Assembly: GCA_965213885.1 (NCBI GenBank)
Contig: OZ243919.1
Span: forward strand, 3,100,001-3,164,000
Direction of reading: 5' to 3'
Source of the DNA: VYFG01 sp965213885
Lineage (GTDB): Bacteria; Pseudomonadota; Gammaproteobacteria; Arenicellales; Poriferihabitantaceae
DNA length: 64,000 bases
Part shown: positions 36,319-44,077 of the stretch, piece after piece
Layout: every line of letters begins with the position of its first letter
Position numbering within the stretch: position 1 is the first letter of the stretch
Program-made: the position numbers and the translations under genes
Notes under the pieces: model-generated
What the model saw: only the letters and a program-made list of their open reading frames with translations
Databases searched by the model: none
Told to the model about the DNA's origin: nothing

Positions 36319-36838
36319 GGTGGAATTATAGAACCGAACTGTGTGCCGGGGGAGTACTGTCCCCGGTGAGTCTGCATCATCCAAGTTTCCTTCGTAACTG
36401 TCCCCCCCTATTCTCGGTGATTTGCCATGTGCATGACCATCGCGTCGGGGACGTTCGCTGTCTGCGGGTTGTGGTGCGTTGATCTGATCGGGCCTGTCCT
36501 CGCGGTGGTCGTTCCGGCTGTCGTGTCGGGGCGATGACGATTGCGTTTGACATCATGGAGCGGGCGCTCCATCGTGGGTCCCGGATTCCGGCAAGGGGGG
36601 TTCGATGGGCGCATGGTACGGTTCGAAGGCGGCGATGGGGTTCAGTCAGGCCATTGTCAGCCTGAAGCTGTTCCTACACTGTATGCCTGCTCAGCTCTGG
36701 TTGTCACTGTCAGTTTGGACTATCATCTGATGTGTGTCAGTCGCAGATAAACCGACTGAAATATGCTGTTTACCAATGACCCGATAATAGAATGACGTAT
36801 TCACCCATAAATCGTCCAATCGGCTTCCCAGAGAAACG
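36319..36838. other. Non-coding stretch at the edge of an accessory islet
   Basis: About 520 bases hold no gene I can support. Frames on both strands are short and compositionally odd. The last 150 bases are clearly more AT-rich than the flanks (around 36700-36800), as expected for promoter DNA ahead of the zeta-toxin-like locus. Confidence 0.4.
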
Positions 36839-37075
36839 ATGAAACCCCGTAGTACAAGGAAACAGTCTATTGCGGGCCGTCGCGGAAGAAACGCACTGCA
36901 ACCACCCAGCATACGGGGCTTTCCGAAGGACTGGCGCGACCGGATCAGGGCGGATCTGGTGGCTCAGTTGGAGGCTGGCGGCACTCTTTATGGCGTACGG
37001 TCAGACGGCGTTTACATTGCACGTACCCGGGATGGAGACAGGGTTCTCGGACTGCCTGACAGAGAATCCTCCTGA
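36839..37075 (+). CDS. Small protein upstream of zeta-like kinase, possible antitoxin
   Basis: A 78-residue basic protein (MKPRSTRKQSIAGRRGRN) whose second half reads GFPKDWRDRIRADLVAQLEAG, then GTLYGVRSDGVYIARTRDGD. No family was recognised with confidence. It ends 23 bases before the ATG of a zeta-toxin-family kinase gene on the same strand, the place where an antitoxin is normally encoded, so a partner role is a guess from position. The sequence has no membrane segment or signal peptide. An alternative is a small conserved island protein unrelated to toxin control. Confidence 0.5.
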   Translation: MKPRSTRKQSIAGRRGRNALQPPSIRGFPKDWRDRIRADLVAQLEAGGTLYGVRSDGVYIARTRDGDRVLGLPDRESS

Positions 37076-37098
37076 CAGACAGTACCGGATCTGCGGCC

Positions 37099-37659
37099 AT
37101 GCCTACCTTGCATGTGGTTGCCGGTCCCAACGGTTGCGGCAAGTCCACCCTGACACGGATGAATGGATTCGGGGAACTGGACCCGATTGACCCTGACAAG
37201 ATCCTGAACGACATGGTGTCCGGCACATCCGCACAAGCGGCCCGGTAGGCGTTGTGCTTGAGACAGGCGGCGCTAGTTGAAGGAAAGTCGCACCTGGTAG
37301 AAACCACTCTCGCCGGTTTGGGGATTTTGAGACACATGAAGGACGCGCGGAGAAAGGGCTACTTTGTAATCCTCCACTATGTTTCCGTCGACTCCCCTGA
37401 ACAGGCGCTTGACCGCATCCGCAATCGTGTCGCGCTCGGTGGTCATGATGTCCCGGAGGTCGATGTTCGGCGGCGCTTCGCCCGCTCATTGATGAATTTG
37501 CATGCAGCAGTCGAACAAGCGGACGAGGTACTGCTATATGACAACACAGACCCTGACCGTCCGCACCGTGAAATCGCAGTTCGCAGTGCGGGGAGTTGGT
37601 GGGTTGCGGGGAATGTTCCCGGTTGGGCTGATGCGGTCCTGGCCCAAGAGATTCGATGA
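37099..37659 (+). pseudogene. Zeta-toxin-family kinase, interrupted by an in-frame amber codon
   Basis: From ATG 37099 the frame gives MPTLHVVAGPNGCGKSTLTR, a Walker A P-loop, then LDPIDPDKILNDMVSG. A TAG lies at 37246-37248; the same frame then continues as QAALVEGKSHLVETTLAGLG (the conserved ETT substrate/Walker-B-like segment), HYVSVDSPEQALDRIRNRV and HDVPEVDVRRRFARSLMNL, and NTDPDRPHREIA. The parts line up in one frame without any indel, so this is a nonsense mutation, or a suppressed stop. Zeta toxins phosphorylate UDP-N-acetylglucosamine; small P-loop relatives in TA loci have other substrates. The uninterrupted length of 186 residues fits these small relatives. Confidence 0.75.
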
Positions 37660-37966
37660 TGCCAATAACGATGGCCGTCGGACGTTTCACAACTTCAGAC
37701 GGATCAGTCACTTCAATGAACATAAACTCCCCCCGAAAGCAGAGGAATTTCGGCGTGTTAGTACCGGGCTGTAGCCTCCTTGGGGATACTTCGGAGGATG
37801 ACTCCGGGAAATTCAACTAGGCGGAGAAGGACTTGGCAAAATATCCTCGGAAATCAGTTTGATGGACCAAAGCCTGGCATCATTTCTTTGGTGTTAGGAG
37901 CCGACGAGTCCACTGTTGTCAAAGGCATTAAAGTTTGCGATACGGTTTACCTCCGTGTATGCATCA
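37660..37966. other. Non-coding stretch after the zeta-like pseudogene
   Basis: About 300 bases of lower GC content without a recognised gene. A 54-codon frame starting at 37655 (MMPITMAVGRFTTSDGS) has an ATG but no family resemblance or ribosome site. The LysR-family gene on the other strand ends here. Confidence 0.35.
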
Positions 37967-38959
37967 TCAACGGACGGCGTTCCGGTTGGTGCGCTCCAGG
38001 GATTCGATCAGATCTCCGTCCAGCTCGTCCGCCGATACCCCCGGCTTGTGGAACAGGTCCGGTGCCAGCATTTCGATGAAACGCTTGGCCTGGGCCGGGA
38101 TGAACTTGCCCCGACGGATGACGATGCCGTAGCTGCGGGAGGGGAAGTGCTCCCGCACCGGGATTGTGTCCAGGCGGTCTCCTTCCTCCAGGCAGATGCT
38201 GGTCACGATGGAAATGCCGAGTCCCTGTTCCACGTATTTCTTGATCACCGCCCAACCTCCGGCCTCCAGGGTGACCTTGTGGGGAATGTTGTACTGCTGG
38301 AACACGGATTTGACGATGCCCCAGGTGCTGAGATAGCGGGGCGGCAGGATCAGGTCGTATTCCGCGATCTCCTCCAGCGAGACCTTCTTCTTTCCGGCCA
38401 GTGGGTGATTCAGGGGCGTGATCAGGGTCGGATGAAACGTGAAGACGGGGTGATAGCTGACGTCGTCCGGCATGTCGAGCATGGAGCCCACAGCGAAGTC
38501 CGCCTCATCGGCGCGCAGCATGGCCATGCCGTCGGCCCCGGTGACGTTATGCAGCCTGATCCGCACGCCAGGGTACCGGTCGGAAAACTGCTTGAGATAC
38601 TTGGGCAGGATGTACAGGAGGGTGGATTCCCCGGCGGCGATGCTGAGATAGCCGCTGTTGAGATCCCCGCAGCGCTCGGCGAAAGTGTCCCTGAGTGAAT
38701 CCATGCCCTCCACCAGCGGCAGCGCGATCTCGAGTAGCGCCTGGCCGTCCGGCGTCAGCCGGATCTTGGGGCCGCGCCGCTCGAACAGCATGGTGTTGAG
38801 CTCGCGCTCCAGGGCCTGGATCTGCAGGGAGACGGATGGCTGGCTCAGGTAGAGCTGCTCTGCTGCCCGGGAGATGCTGCCGGACTTGGCGGTAAAGCAG
38901 AACGCCCGAAGTTGTTTCAGCCGGTTCTGCTTGTAGTAGGAGGCCGCCTTGGGTTTCAT
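37967..38959 (-). CDS. LysR-family transcriptional regulator (CysB-like)
   Basis: A 330-residue regulator. The N-terminal winged helix-turn-helix covers about residues 15-75 (LKQLRAFCFTAKSGSISRAA, then QLYLSQPSVSLQIQALEREL). The C-terminal effector domain follows from about residue 100 (GYLSIAAGESTLLYILPKYL). I chose ATG 38959 (MKPKAASYYKQNRLKQ) over an upstream TTG. Phrasing such as HPLAGKKKVSLEEIAEYDLI and IKKYVEQGLGISIVTS is close to CysB/Cbl-type regulators, which respond to sulfur compounds, and a TauABC-like importer is found 5 kb away; a link is speculation. No adjacent divergent target is seen. Confidence 0.9.
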   Translation of the reverse strand: MKPKAASYYKQNRLKQLRAFCFTAKSGSISRAAEQLYLSQPSVSLQIQALERELNTMLFERRGPKIRLTPDGQALLEIALPLVEGMDSLRDTFAERCGDLNSGYLSIAAGESTLLYILPKYLKQFSDRYPGVRIRLHNVTGADGMAMLRADEADFAVGSMLDMPDDVSYHPVFTFHPTLITPLNHPLAGKKKVSLEEIAEYDLILPPRYLSTWGIVKSVFQQYNIPHKVTLEAGGWAVIKKYVEQGLGISIVTSICLEEGDRLDTIPVREHFPSRSYGIVIRRGKFIPAQAKRFIEMLAPDLFHKPGVSADELDGDLIESLERTNRNAVR

Positions 38960-39020
38960 CCGGTCTGCCGGGACTGTCAAGCTGTACTATACCACCCCAT
39001 CCATGCCGGGCAGGAAAATC

Positions 39021-39293
39021 TCAGGAATCGTCGGGCTGCCATTGGTCCGGCATGACGATGCCGTCGCCGAAGAAATAGGCTTCCATCTGCTCCGCCAGGT
39101 ATTTCTTGTCCCTGGCATCCAGCGGGTTCAGCCTGTACTCGTTGATGAGGACGGTCTGCTGGCGCAGCCAATCCTGCCAGGCTTCCCGGGATACCTGCTC
39201 GAAAATCCGCCGGCCGAGGTCCCCGGGCCAGGTCTGGCTGGCCAGTCCTTCGGCCTCGCGGCCGAGTTTCACGCATTGCACCATTCTGGTCAT
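39021..39293 (-). CDS. yggX: Fe(2+)-trafficking / oxidative damage protection protein YggX
   Basis: A 90-residue cytosolic protein. The start is ATG 39293 (MTRMVQCVKLGREAEGLASQ) with the conserved cysteine at residue 7; the longer frame is noise. Family landmarks are TWPGDLGRRIFEQVSREAW near residue 22, and YLAEQMEAYFFG near 66. YggX protects iron-sulfur clusters and helps repair oxidised ones. It follows mutY by 16 bases on the same strand, the arrangement typical of Gammaproteobacteria, where both belong to an oxidative-damage operon. Confidence 0.95.
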   Translation of the reverse strand: MTRMVQCVKLGREAEGLASQTWPGDLGRRIFEQVSREAWQDWLRQQTVLINEYRLNPLDARDKKYLAEQMEAYFFGDGIVMPDQWQPDDS

Positions 39294-39309
39294 GTAGGCA
39301 TTTCCTGGG

Positions 39310-40377
39310 TCATCTTGGAATGGCGGCCAGCAATCTGCTGACCACCACGGGCAATCCAATGTTCGGGGGCTCTGCGGGGTTGTACCAAAGATGGACCCCC
39401 GCGTCCATGACCGCGATCTCCGGTGTACAGATGCGGAACCGCCGGGGATGGATCAGCAGCTCGAAATGGGTGAACCCGTGACGGACCGGCGGCGGATCGG
39501 TATCCGGGGCCGGCTCAAGTTCGTATCCCGGCAGCGGACAGCGCGGGTTGCGTTCTTCGAAAGGAACCTCCGGCAGGGACCACAGCCCGCCCCAGATGCC
39601 GCGATGCGGCCTCCGCTCCAGCAGGACCCGGCCTTCCGGGTCCTCCACCAGCAGCATCTGGATCGCACGCACCGGCCGCGTTTTCTTTCGCCTGGGGGCC
39701 GGGTAGTCAACTGGATTGCCCTGGGCATGGGCCCTGCAGTCCGCCTTGAGCGGACAGTCCGGGCAGGCGGGCCTGGAACGGGTGCATACCGTCGCGCCGA
39801 GGTCCATGATGGCCTGGGTGTAGCGGCCCACCTCCCGTGCCGGGGTCAGCCGGCCCGCCAATGACCACAGCGCCTTGTTGACCCGGCTGTCGCCGGGAAA
39901 TCCCGGAACCATGAAAAACCGGGCGAGGACGCGCTTGACGTTGCCGTCGAGGATGGGCTCGCGGCGGTTGAAACAGAAGGCAAGGATGGCTCCGGCGGTG
40001 GAGCGTCCGACCCCGGGCAGGGCCATCACGGATTCCGGGGTGTCGGGGAAGCGACCGCCGAGATCCGTCACGATCATGCGGGCGGCGCGGTGCAGGTTGC
40101 GGGCACGGGCATAGTAGCCGAGACCGGACCAGTGGTGGAGCACGTCGTCGATGTCCGCGTCCGCCAGGCTTTCCAACGTCGGAAAACGCCGCACGAAACG
40201 CTCGAAGTAGGGGATCACCGCGCTCACCCGGGTTTGCTGGAGCATGATTTCCGAAAGCCAGACCCGGTACGGGTCCTTGTCCTGGTGCCAGGGCAGATCC
40301 ATGCGGCCGTGCCGGCGGTGCCACTGAAGAAGCGCCCCGGAAAACCGCCCGGCCCCGGCTTCGCCCGGCAGTTCCAT
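39310..40377 (-). CDS. mutY: A/G-specific adenine glycosylase
   Basis: A 355-residue base-excision repair enzyme removing adenine opposite 8-oxoguanine. ATG 40377 (MELPGEAGAGRFSGALLQW) was chosen since the catalytic domain starts soon after. Seen are the catalytic glutamate segment WLSEIMLQQTRVSAVIPYF, the helix-hairpin-helix LPGVGRSTAGAILAF, the catalytic Asp in ILDGNVKRVLAR, and the iron-sulfur motif C-x6-C-x2-C-x5-C (CTRSRPACPDCPLKADC). The C-terminal NUDIX-like 8-oxoG recognition domain covers residues 230-345. Length matches E. coli MutY (350). yggX is immediately downstream. Confidence 0.96.
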   Translation of the reverse strand: MELPGEAGAGRFSGALLQWHRRHGRMDLPWHQDKDPYRVWLSEIMLQQTRVSAVIPYFERFVRRFPTLESLADADIDDVLHHWSGLGYYARARNLHRAARMIVTDLGGRFPDTPESVMALPGVGRSTAGAILAFCFNRREPILDGNVKRVLARFFMVPGFPGDSRVNKALWSLAGRLTPAREVGRYTQAIMDLGATVCTRSRPACPDCPLKADCRAHAQGNPVDYPAPRRKKTRPVRAIQMLLVEDPEGRVLLERRPHRGIWGGLWSLPEVPFEERNPRCPLPGYELEPAPDTDPPPVRHGFTHFELLIHPRRFRICTPEIAVMDAGVHLWYNPAEPPNIGLPVVVSRLLAAIPR

Positions 40378-40619
40378 GTCAGCGCCTTTGTTCACGGCAG
40401 GTTTCCGGGCGGGCACCCGGGCCGCGTCGGCGGCTTCGCTTCCGGCAGTGCAGCGGGAACCGGTATGATCGGGGCCGGGAACATCCAGCGGGAAAAGGGA
40501 ACCAAGAGAACATGCGAATGATTGTAACAACTGCTGCCGTCGGTGCGGCCGCATGGACCGTACACGGGAGGACATGCGGGGATGGCGCCCGCCGGGGCGG
40601 TATTGTTTCGGGGCCGCCA

Positions 40620-42497
40620 ATGGTGATCGGGAATCCGCCGCCAATGCCCGCGTTGCTCGCCCTTTCGTGGCTCCTGGCGGTGTGGCTGCCAACGGGGACG
40701 GCGATGGCGGCGGAAAATGCGCTCAAGGACCATCCCGTGCCCTACCTGGCGCTGCACGGGGAGGACCCCATCCACTGGCAGGAATGGGGCCCCGGGGTCA
40801 TGGAGGCGGCCCGGCGCGACAACCGGATCGTGCTTGTGTCCATCGGCTACTTTTCCTGCCACTGGTGTCACGTGATGCAAAGGGAGAGCTTCCAGGATCC
40901 GGACATCGCCGGGATTGCCAACCGGCACTTCATCTTTGCCAAGGTGGACCGGGAAATGCATCCGGTGCTGGACGACGCCATGATGTCGTTCGCCCAGTCC
41001 ACCCTGGGACAGGCCGGCTGGCCGCTCAATGTCTTCATCACGCCGGACGGCTCACCCATCTACGCCCTGCTCTATCTGCCGCCGGACAGGTTCCGCCAGG
41101 TGCTGGAGCGGCTGCAGACGTTATGGACCGACAGCGAGGCGGAACTGCGCCAGCTGGTCGAGAGTTTTCCCTGGAAGCCGGCGGCCGGTTCGTCCGCACC
41201 GGCAGACAACCTGGAAATACAGCGGCTGCTGACGTCCGCCAGGCGGCGGGTGCTCGACCGCGGCGATCATTTCCAGGGCGGCTTCGGCGCCCAGAGCAAG
41301 TTTCCCTCGGTGCCCCAGCTCGAATTCCTGCTGGCGGCCCAGGGGATCCGGCCGGACCAAGCAACGCGGGAATTCCTGACCACCACGCTCGACGCGATGA
41401 TGCAGTTCGGCTTGCGGGACCACCTCGCGGGCGGGTTCTTCCGCTATACCGTGGACCCCGGCTGGGAGATTCCGCACTTCGAGAAGATGCTGTATGACAA
41501 CGCCACCCTGGCCACCCTGTACCTGGAGGCAGGGCGCAGCCTCGGGCGGGAGGACTACATTGCGGTGGCCCGGGAGACGCTGGAGTTCATGCGCCGGCAC
41601 ATGTGGCAGGACGGCGCGCTGATCTCGTCCCTGTCCGCCGTGGATGATCGTGACGTCGAGGGGGGCGCCTACCTTTGGCAGCCGGACGAGTTGCGGCAGC
41701 TGTTGAGTGAACGGGAGTACCTGGTGACCGATGCGGTCTGGGGCGTCTCGCAGCCGGCGGAACTGGAGGCGGGGAATCACCTGCGCCGCCAGCGAAGCCT
41801 GTCCGAGGCCGCGACGCGGCTTGGGATGGAGGAAGGCGAGGTGGAAGGAGTGCTGGCGCAAAGCCGGGACAAGTTGCTCGCAGCCCGGGCGCGGCGCACC
41901 GTGCCGGTGGACTACAAGCTGGTGAGCGGCTGGAACGGGCTTGCCCTGTCGGCCTTCGCCCGCGCGGCGGAGGTATTGCCCGGCAGCGACTACGCCGACA
42001 CCGCGGATGCGCTCAGGCGCTTTCTTGCGGAGCGCGTCACCGTTGCTTCGGAAGACGGACCGATGTCGCTGGCGCGGGCGGAGGTGCGCGGCCTGCCGCG
42101 GGGCAGGGGGTCCCTGGAGGATTATGCCTATGCGGCGCGGGGCCTGTATGACTGGGCGCGGCTTACGGGGGATCCGGCGGACTACCGCCGTGCGGCTGCC
42201 GTGGCCCGGGCCGGCTGGGAGCGGTACTTCGACGGGGAGGGCTGGCTGAGGAACCCTGAACTGGTGCGCACCATACCGGAAGTGGTGCCCCTGATGGAGG
42301 ATGGTCCGACGCCGTCGCCTTCCGCCGCCCTCCTGCAGGTGAGCCGACTGCTTGCGCTGGCGCTCGGGGATCCGCAGTGGGACCGGGAGATCCGGCGCGT
42401 CAGCCGCCTCGGCTTCGATGACATCGCGGAGTCGCCCTACTGGTATGCGGGCCAGCTGACCCTGCTGATGCGGGAGTTGGCCGGGCGCTCAGAGTGA
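40620..42497 (+). CDS. Thioredoxin-domain protein of the DUF255 / YyaL family, exported
   Basis: A 625-residue protein. I chose ATG 40620 since it gives a signal peptide (PALLALSWLLAVWLPTGTAMAAENA) while longer starts add random sequence; ATG 40644 is also possible. The N-terminal DUF255 thioredoxin-like domain carries the hallmark FSCHWCHVMQRESF near residue 83 and later QAGWPLNVFITPDG. The remaining 430 residues are an alpha/alpha toroid like that of glucosyl/N-acylglucosamine epimerases (HFEKMLYDNATLATLY, LVSGWNGLALSAFA). YyaL/SPATA20 proteins are widespread but their reaction is not established. The 3' end overlaps the convergent bpt gene by nine bases. Confidence 0.88.
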   Translation: MVIGNPPPMPALLALSWLLAVWLPTGTAMAAENALKDHPVPYLALHGEDPIHWQEWGPGVMEAARRDNRIVLVSIGYFSCHWCHVMQRESFQDPDIAGIANRHFIFAKVDREMHPVLDDAMMSFAQSTLGQAGWPLNVFITPDGSPIYALLYLPPDRFRQVLERLQTLWTDSEAELRQLVESFPWKPAAGSSAPADNLEIQRLLTSARRRVLDRGDHFQGGFGAQSKFPSVPQLEFLLAAQGIRPDQATREFLTTTLDAMMQFGLRDHLAGGFFRYTVDPGWEIPHFEKMLYDNATLATLYLEAGRSLGREDYIAVARETLEFMRRHMWQDGALISSLSAVDDRDVEGGAYLWQPDELRQLLSEREYLVTDAVWGVSQPAELEAGNHLRRQRSLSEAATRLGMEEGEVEGVLAQSRDKLLAARARRTVPVDYKLVSGWNGLALSAFARAAEVLPGSDYADTADALRRFLAERVTVASEDGPMSLARAEVRGLPRGRGSLEDYAYAARGLYDWARLTGDPADYRRAAAVARAGWERYFDGEGWLRNPELVRTIPEVVPLMEDGPTPSPSAALLQVSRLLALALGDPQWDREIRRVSRLGFDDIAESPYWYAGQLTLLMRELAGRSE

Positions 42498-43202
42498 CAG
42501 GATCCGCCACTCCTTGTTGACGAAACCGAAGATCGGTCGGAACTGGGTCTTGTAGGACATCTTGCGGCAGCCGTCGATCCAGTAGCCGAGGTACAGCCAG
42601 TCGAGATCCATGTTGCGCACGTATTCGAGCTGCTTGAGTATGGCGAATGTGCCGAGGCTGCGTTTCGGCATCATCGGATCGAAGAAGGTGTAGACCGCGG
42701 ACATGCCGTCCTCCGGGAGATCGCAGACCGACAGGGCCACCAGCTTTTCCCCTGCCCTGAACTCGATGAACACGGTTTCCACGGAGGACTCCACCATGAA
42801 CTCGCGGTACCGGTCCGGATCGGAGTGATCCATGATGTCACCGGTATGGCGCCAGTTCTGGTAGCGGCAATACAGCCTGAAGTGCTCTTCACTGAATTGC
42901 GCCGGCACGAGGGTGGTGGTGATGTCGCTGTTGCGGCTCCAGGTTCGCCGCTGGCTGCGGCTGGGGCGGAACTCGCGGGCCGGAATCCGGACGGAGACGC
43001 AGGCATTGCAGTTGCGGCAATGGGGCCGGTAGATCGTGTCGCCGCTGCGCCGGAAGCCCACCTTGATCAGGATGCTGAACAGCGAGTTGTCCATGGGGTA
43101 ATTGGGGTCCAGCAGGACGGTGGAAGCGGTTTCCGGCTCGATATAGGGACACGGATGCGGCGCGGAGAGGTATAGCTTCGGAGGACCTGACTGGATGGTC
43201 AT
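42489..43202 (-). CDS. bpt: Aspartate/glutamate leucyltransferase (bacterial N-end rule)
   Basis: A 237-residue aminoacyl-tRNA:protein transferase that adds leucine to proteins with N-terminal Asp or Glu, marking them for ClpS/ClpAP. The N-terminal cysteine motif CPYIEPETAS and the HCRNCNACVSVRI cluster are characteristic, as are RRSGDTIYRPHC and YLGYWIDGCRKMSYKTQF near the C-terminus. Length equals Vibrio Bpt (about 235). It lies 13 bases downstream of aat on the same strand, giving a two-gene N-degron operon. Its 3' end overlaps the convergent DUF255 gene. Confidence 0.94.
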   Translation of the reverse strand: MTIQSGPPKLYLSAPHPCPYIEPETASTVLLDPNYPMDNSLFSILIKVGFRRSGDTIYRPHCRNCNACVSVRIPAREFRPSRSQRRTWSRNSDITTTLVPAQFSEEHFRLYCRYQNWRHTGDIMDHSDPDRYREFMVESSVETVFIEFRAGEKLVALSVCDLPEDGMSAVYTFFDPMMPKRSLGTFAILKQLEYVRNMDLDWLYLGYWIDGCRKMSYKTQFRPIFGFVNKEWRILSL

Positions 43203-43215
43203 GGCGGCTGTCGGC

Positions 43216-43893
43216 TTACGGCATGCAGGGGTCGGGGGGTTCGCGTTGCCAGTTGGATTCGAGATCGGTGTCCACCAGACCGGATTCTAGCCGCTGGATA
43301 AATTCGTTGCGAGGGATTTCCACCGCTCCCAGGCGAAAGAGATGGTCCGATGACACCTGGCAGTCCACCAGGGTGAAACCCCATCTGGACAGGTTTTTCA
43401 TCAGCGTGGCCAGGGCCGCCTTGGAGGCGTTGGTGCGCATGCTGAACATGCTTTCGCCGAAAAAGACCGTGCCGATGGCGAGGCCATAGAGTCCGCCCAC
43501 GAGCCGTTCGCCGAGCCAGCATTCCACGCTGTGGGCCACACCAAGCCGGTGAAGGGCGATATAGGCCTGCTCCATGTCCCGCGTGATCCATGTTCCCGTC
43601 TGGCCCCGGCGCGGTCCCGCGCAGGCATGGATGACCCGGTCGAAGGCACGATCGAACGTGACCGTGTAGTCTCCGCGCCGGAGCAGCTTGGCGAGGCTCC
43701 GTGACGGACGGAACGCCTCCGGGAAGAACACGCATCTCGGATTCGGCGACCACCAGAGGATGGGATCGCCCTCGTTGTACCAGGGAAAGATGCCGCTCCG
43801 GTACGCCAGCACCAGGCGTTCGGGGCTCAGGTCGCCGCCGATGGCGAGCAGCCCCTCCTTGTTGGCGGCCGTCAGTGGAGGAAAGGATTCCAT
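43216..43893 (-). CDS. aat: Leucyl/phenylalanyl-tRNA--protein transferase
   Basis: A 225-residue enzyme that attaches Leu or Phe to proteins with N-terminal Arg or Lys, the primary step of the bacterial N-end rule. Signature WWSPNPRCVFFPEAFRPSRSL near residue 47, the central GTWITRDMEQAYIALHRLG and SVECWLGERLVGGLYG, and GESMFSMRTNASKAAL near 145 are all present. Length is close to E. coli Aat (234). It heads the aat-bpt operon. No clpA/clpS gene is seen in the window. Confidence 0.95.
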   Translation of the reverse strand: MESFPPLTAANKEGLLAIGGDLSPERLVLAYRSGIFPWYNEGDPILWWSPNPRCVFFPEAFRPSRSLAKLLRRGDYTVTFDRAFDRVIHACAGPRRGQTGTWITRDMEQAYIALHRLGVAHSVECWLGERLVGGLYGLAIGTVFFGESMFSMRTNASKAALATLMKNLSRWGFTLVDCQVSSDHLFRLGAVEIPRNEFIQRLESGLVDTDLESNWQREPPDPCMP

Positions 43894-44077
43894 GGGGGAA
43901 GTGTAGAAAATCTGCCCATGGGAGGCAATTGCGGTACCCGGACGAACCGGGGCGGGTTCCCTGGCGGGAGCGTGGCGGCCAGGGTGGATCCGGCCGTCTG
44001 TTCATCCCGGTTCCGGGCGGTCGCGGCAGGAGATGCCGTGTGCGGGACGAGGCGGCGGGAGGCCGGCGATGGATGCC

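Noticed and set aside
36408..36614. Minus-strand frame ending DAMVMHMANHRE as a transposase fragment
   Set aside because: Too short and without any catalytic motif; resemblance could not be supported.
37655..37819. 54-codon frame beginning MMPITMAVG
   Set aside because: No ribosome site, no family resemblance, and it sits in a low-complexity islet edge.
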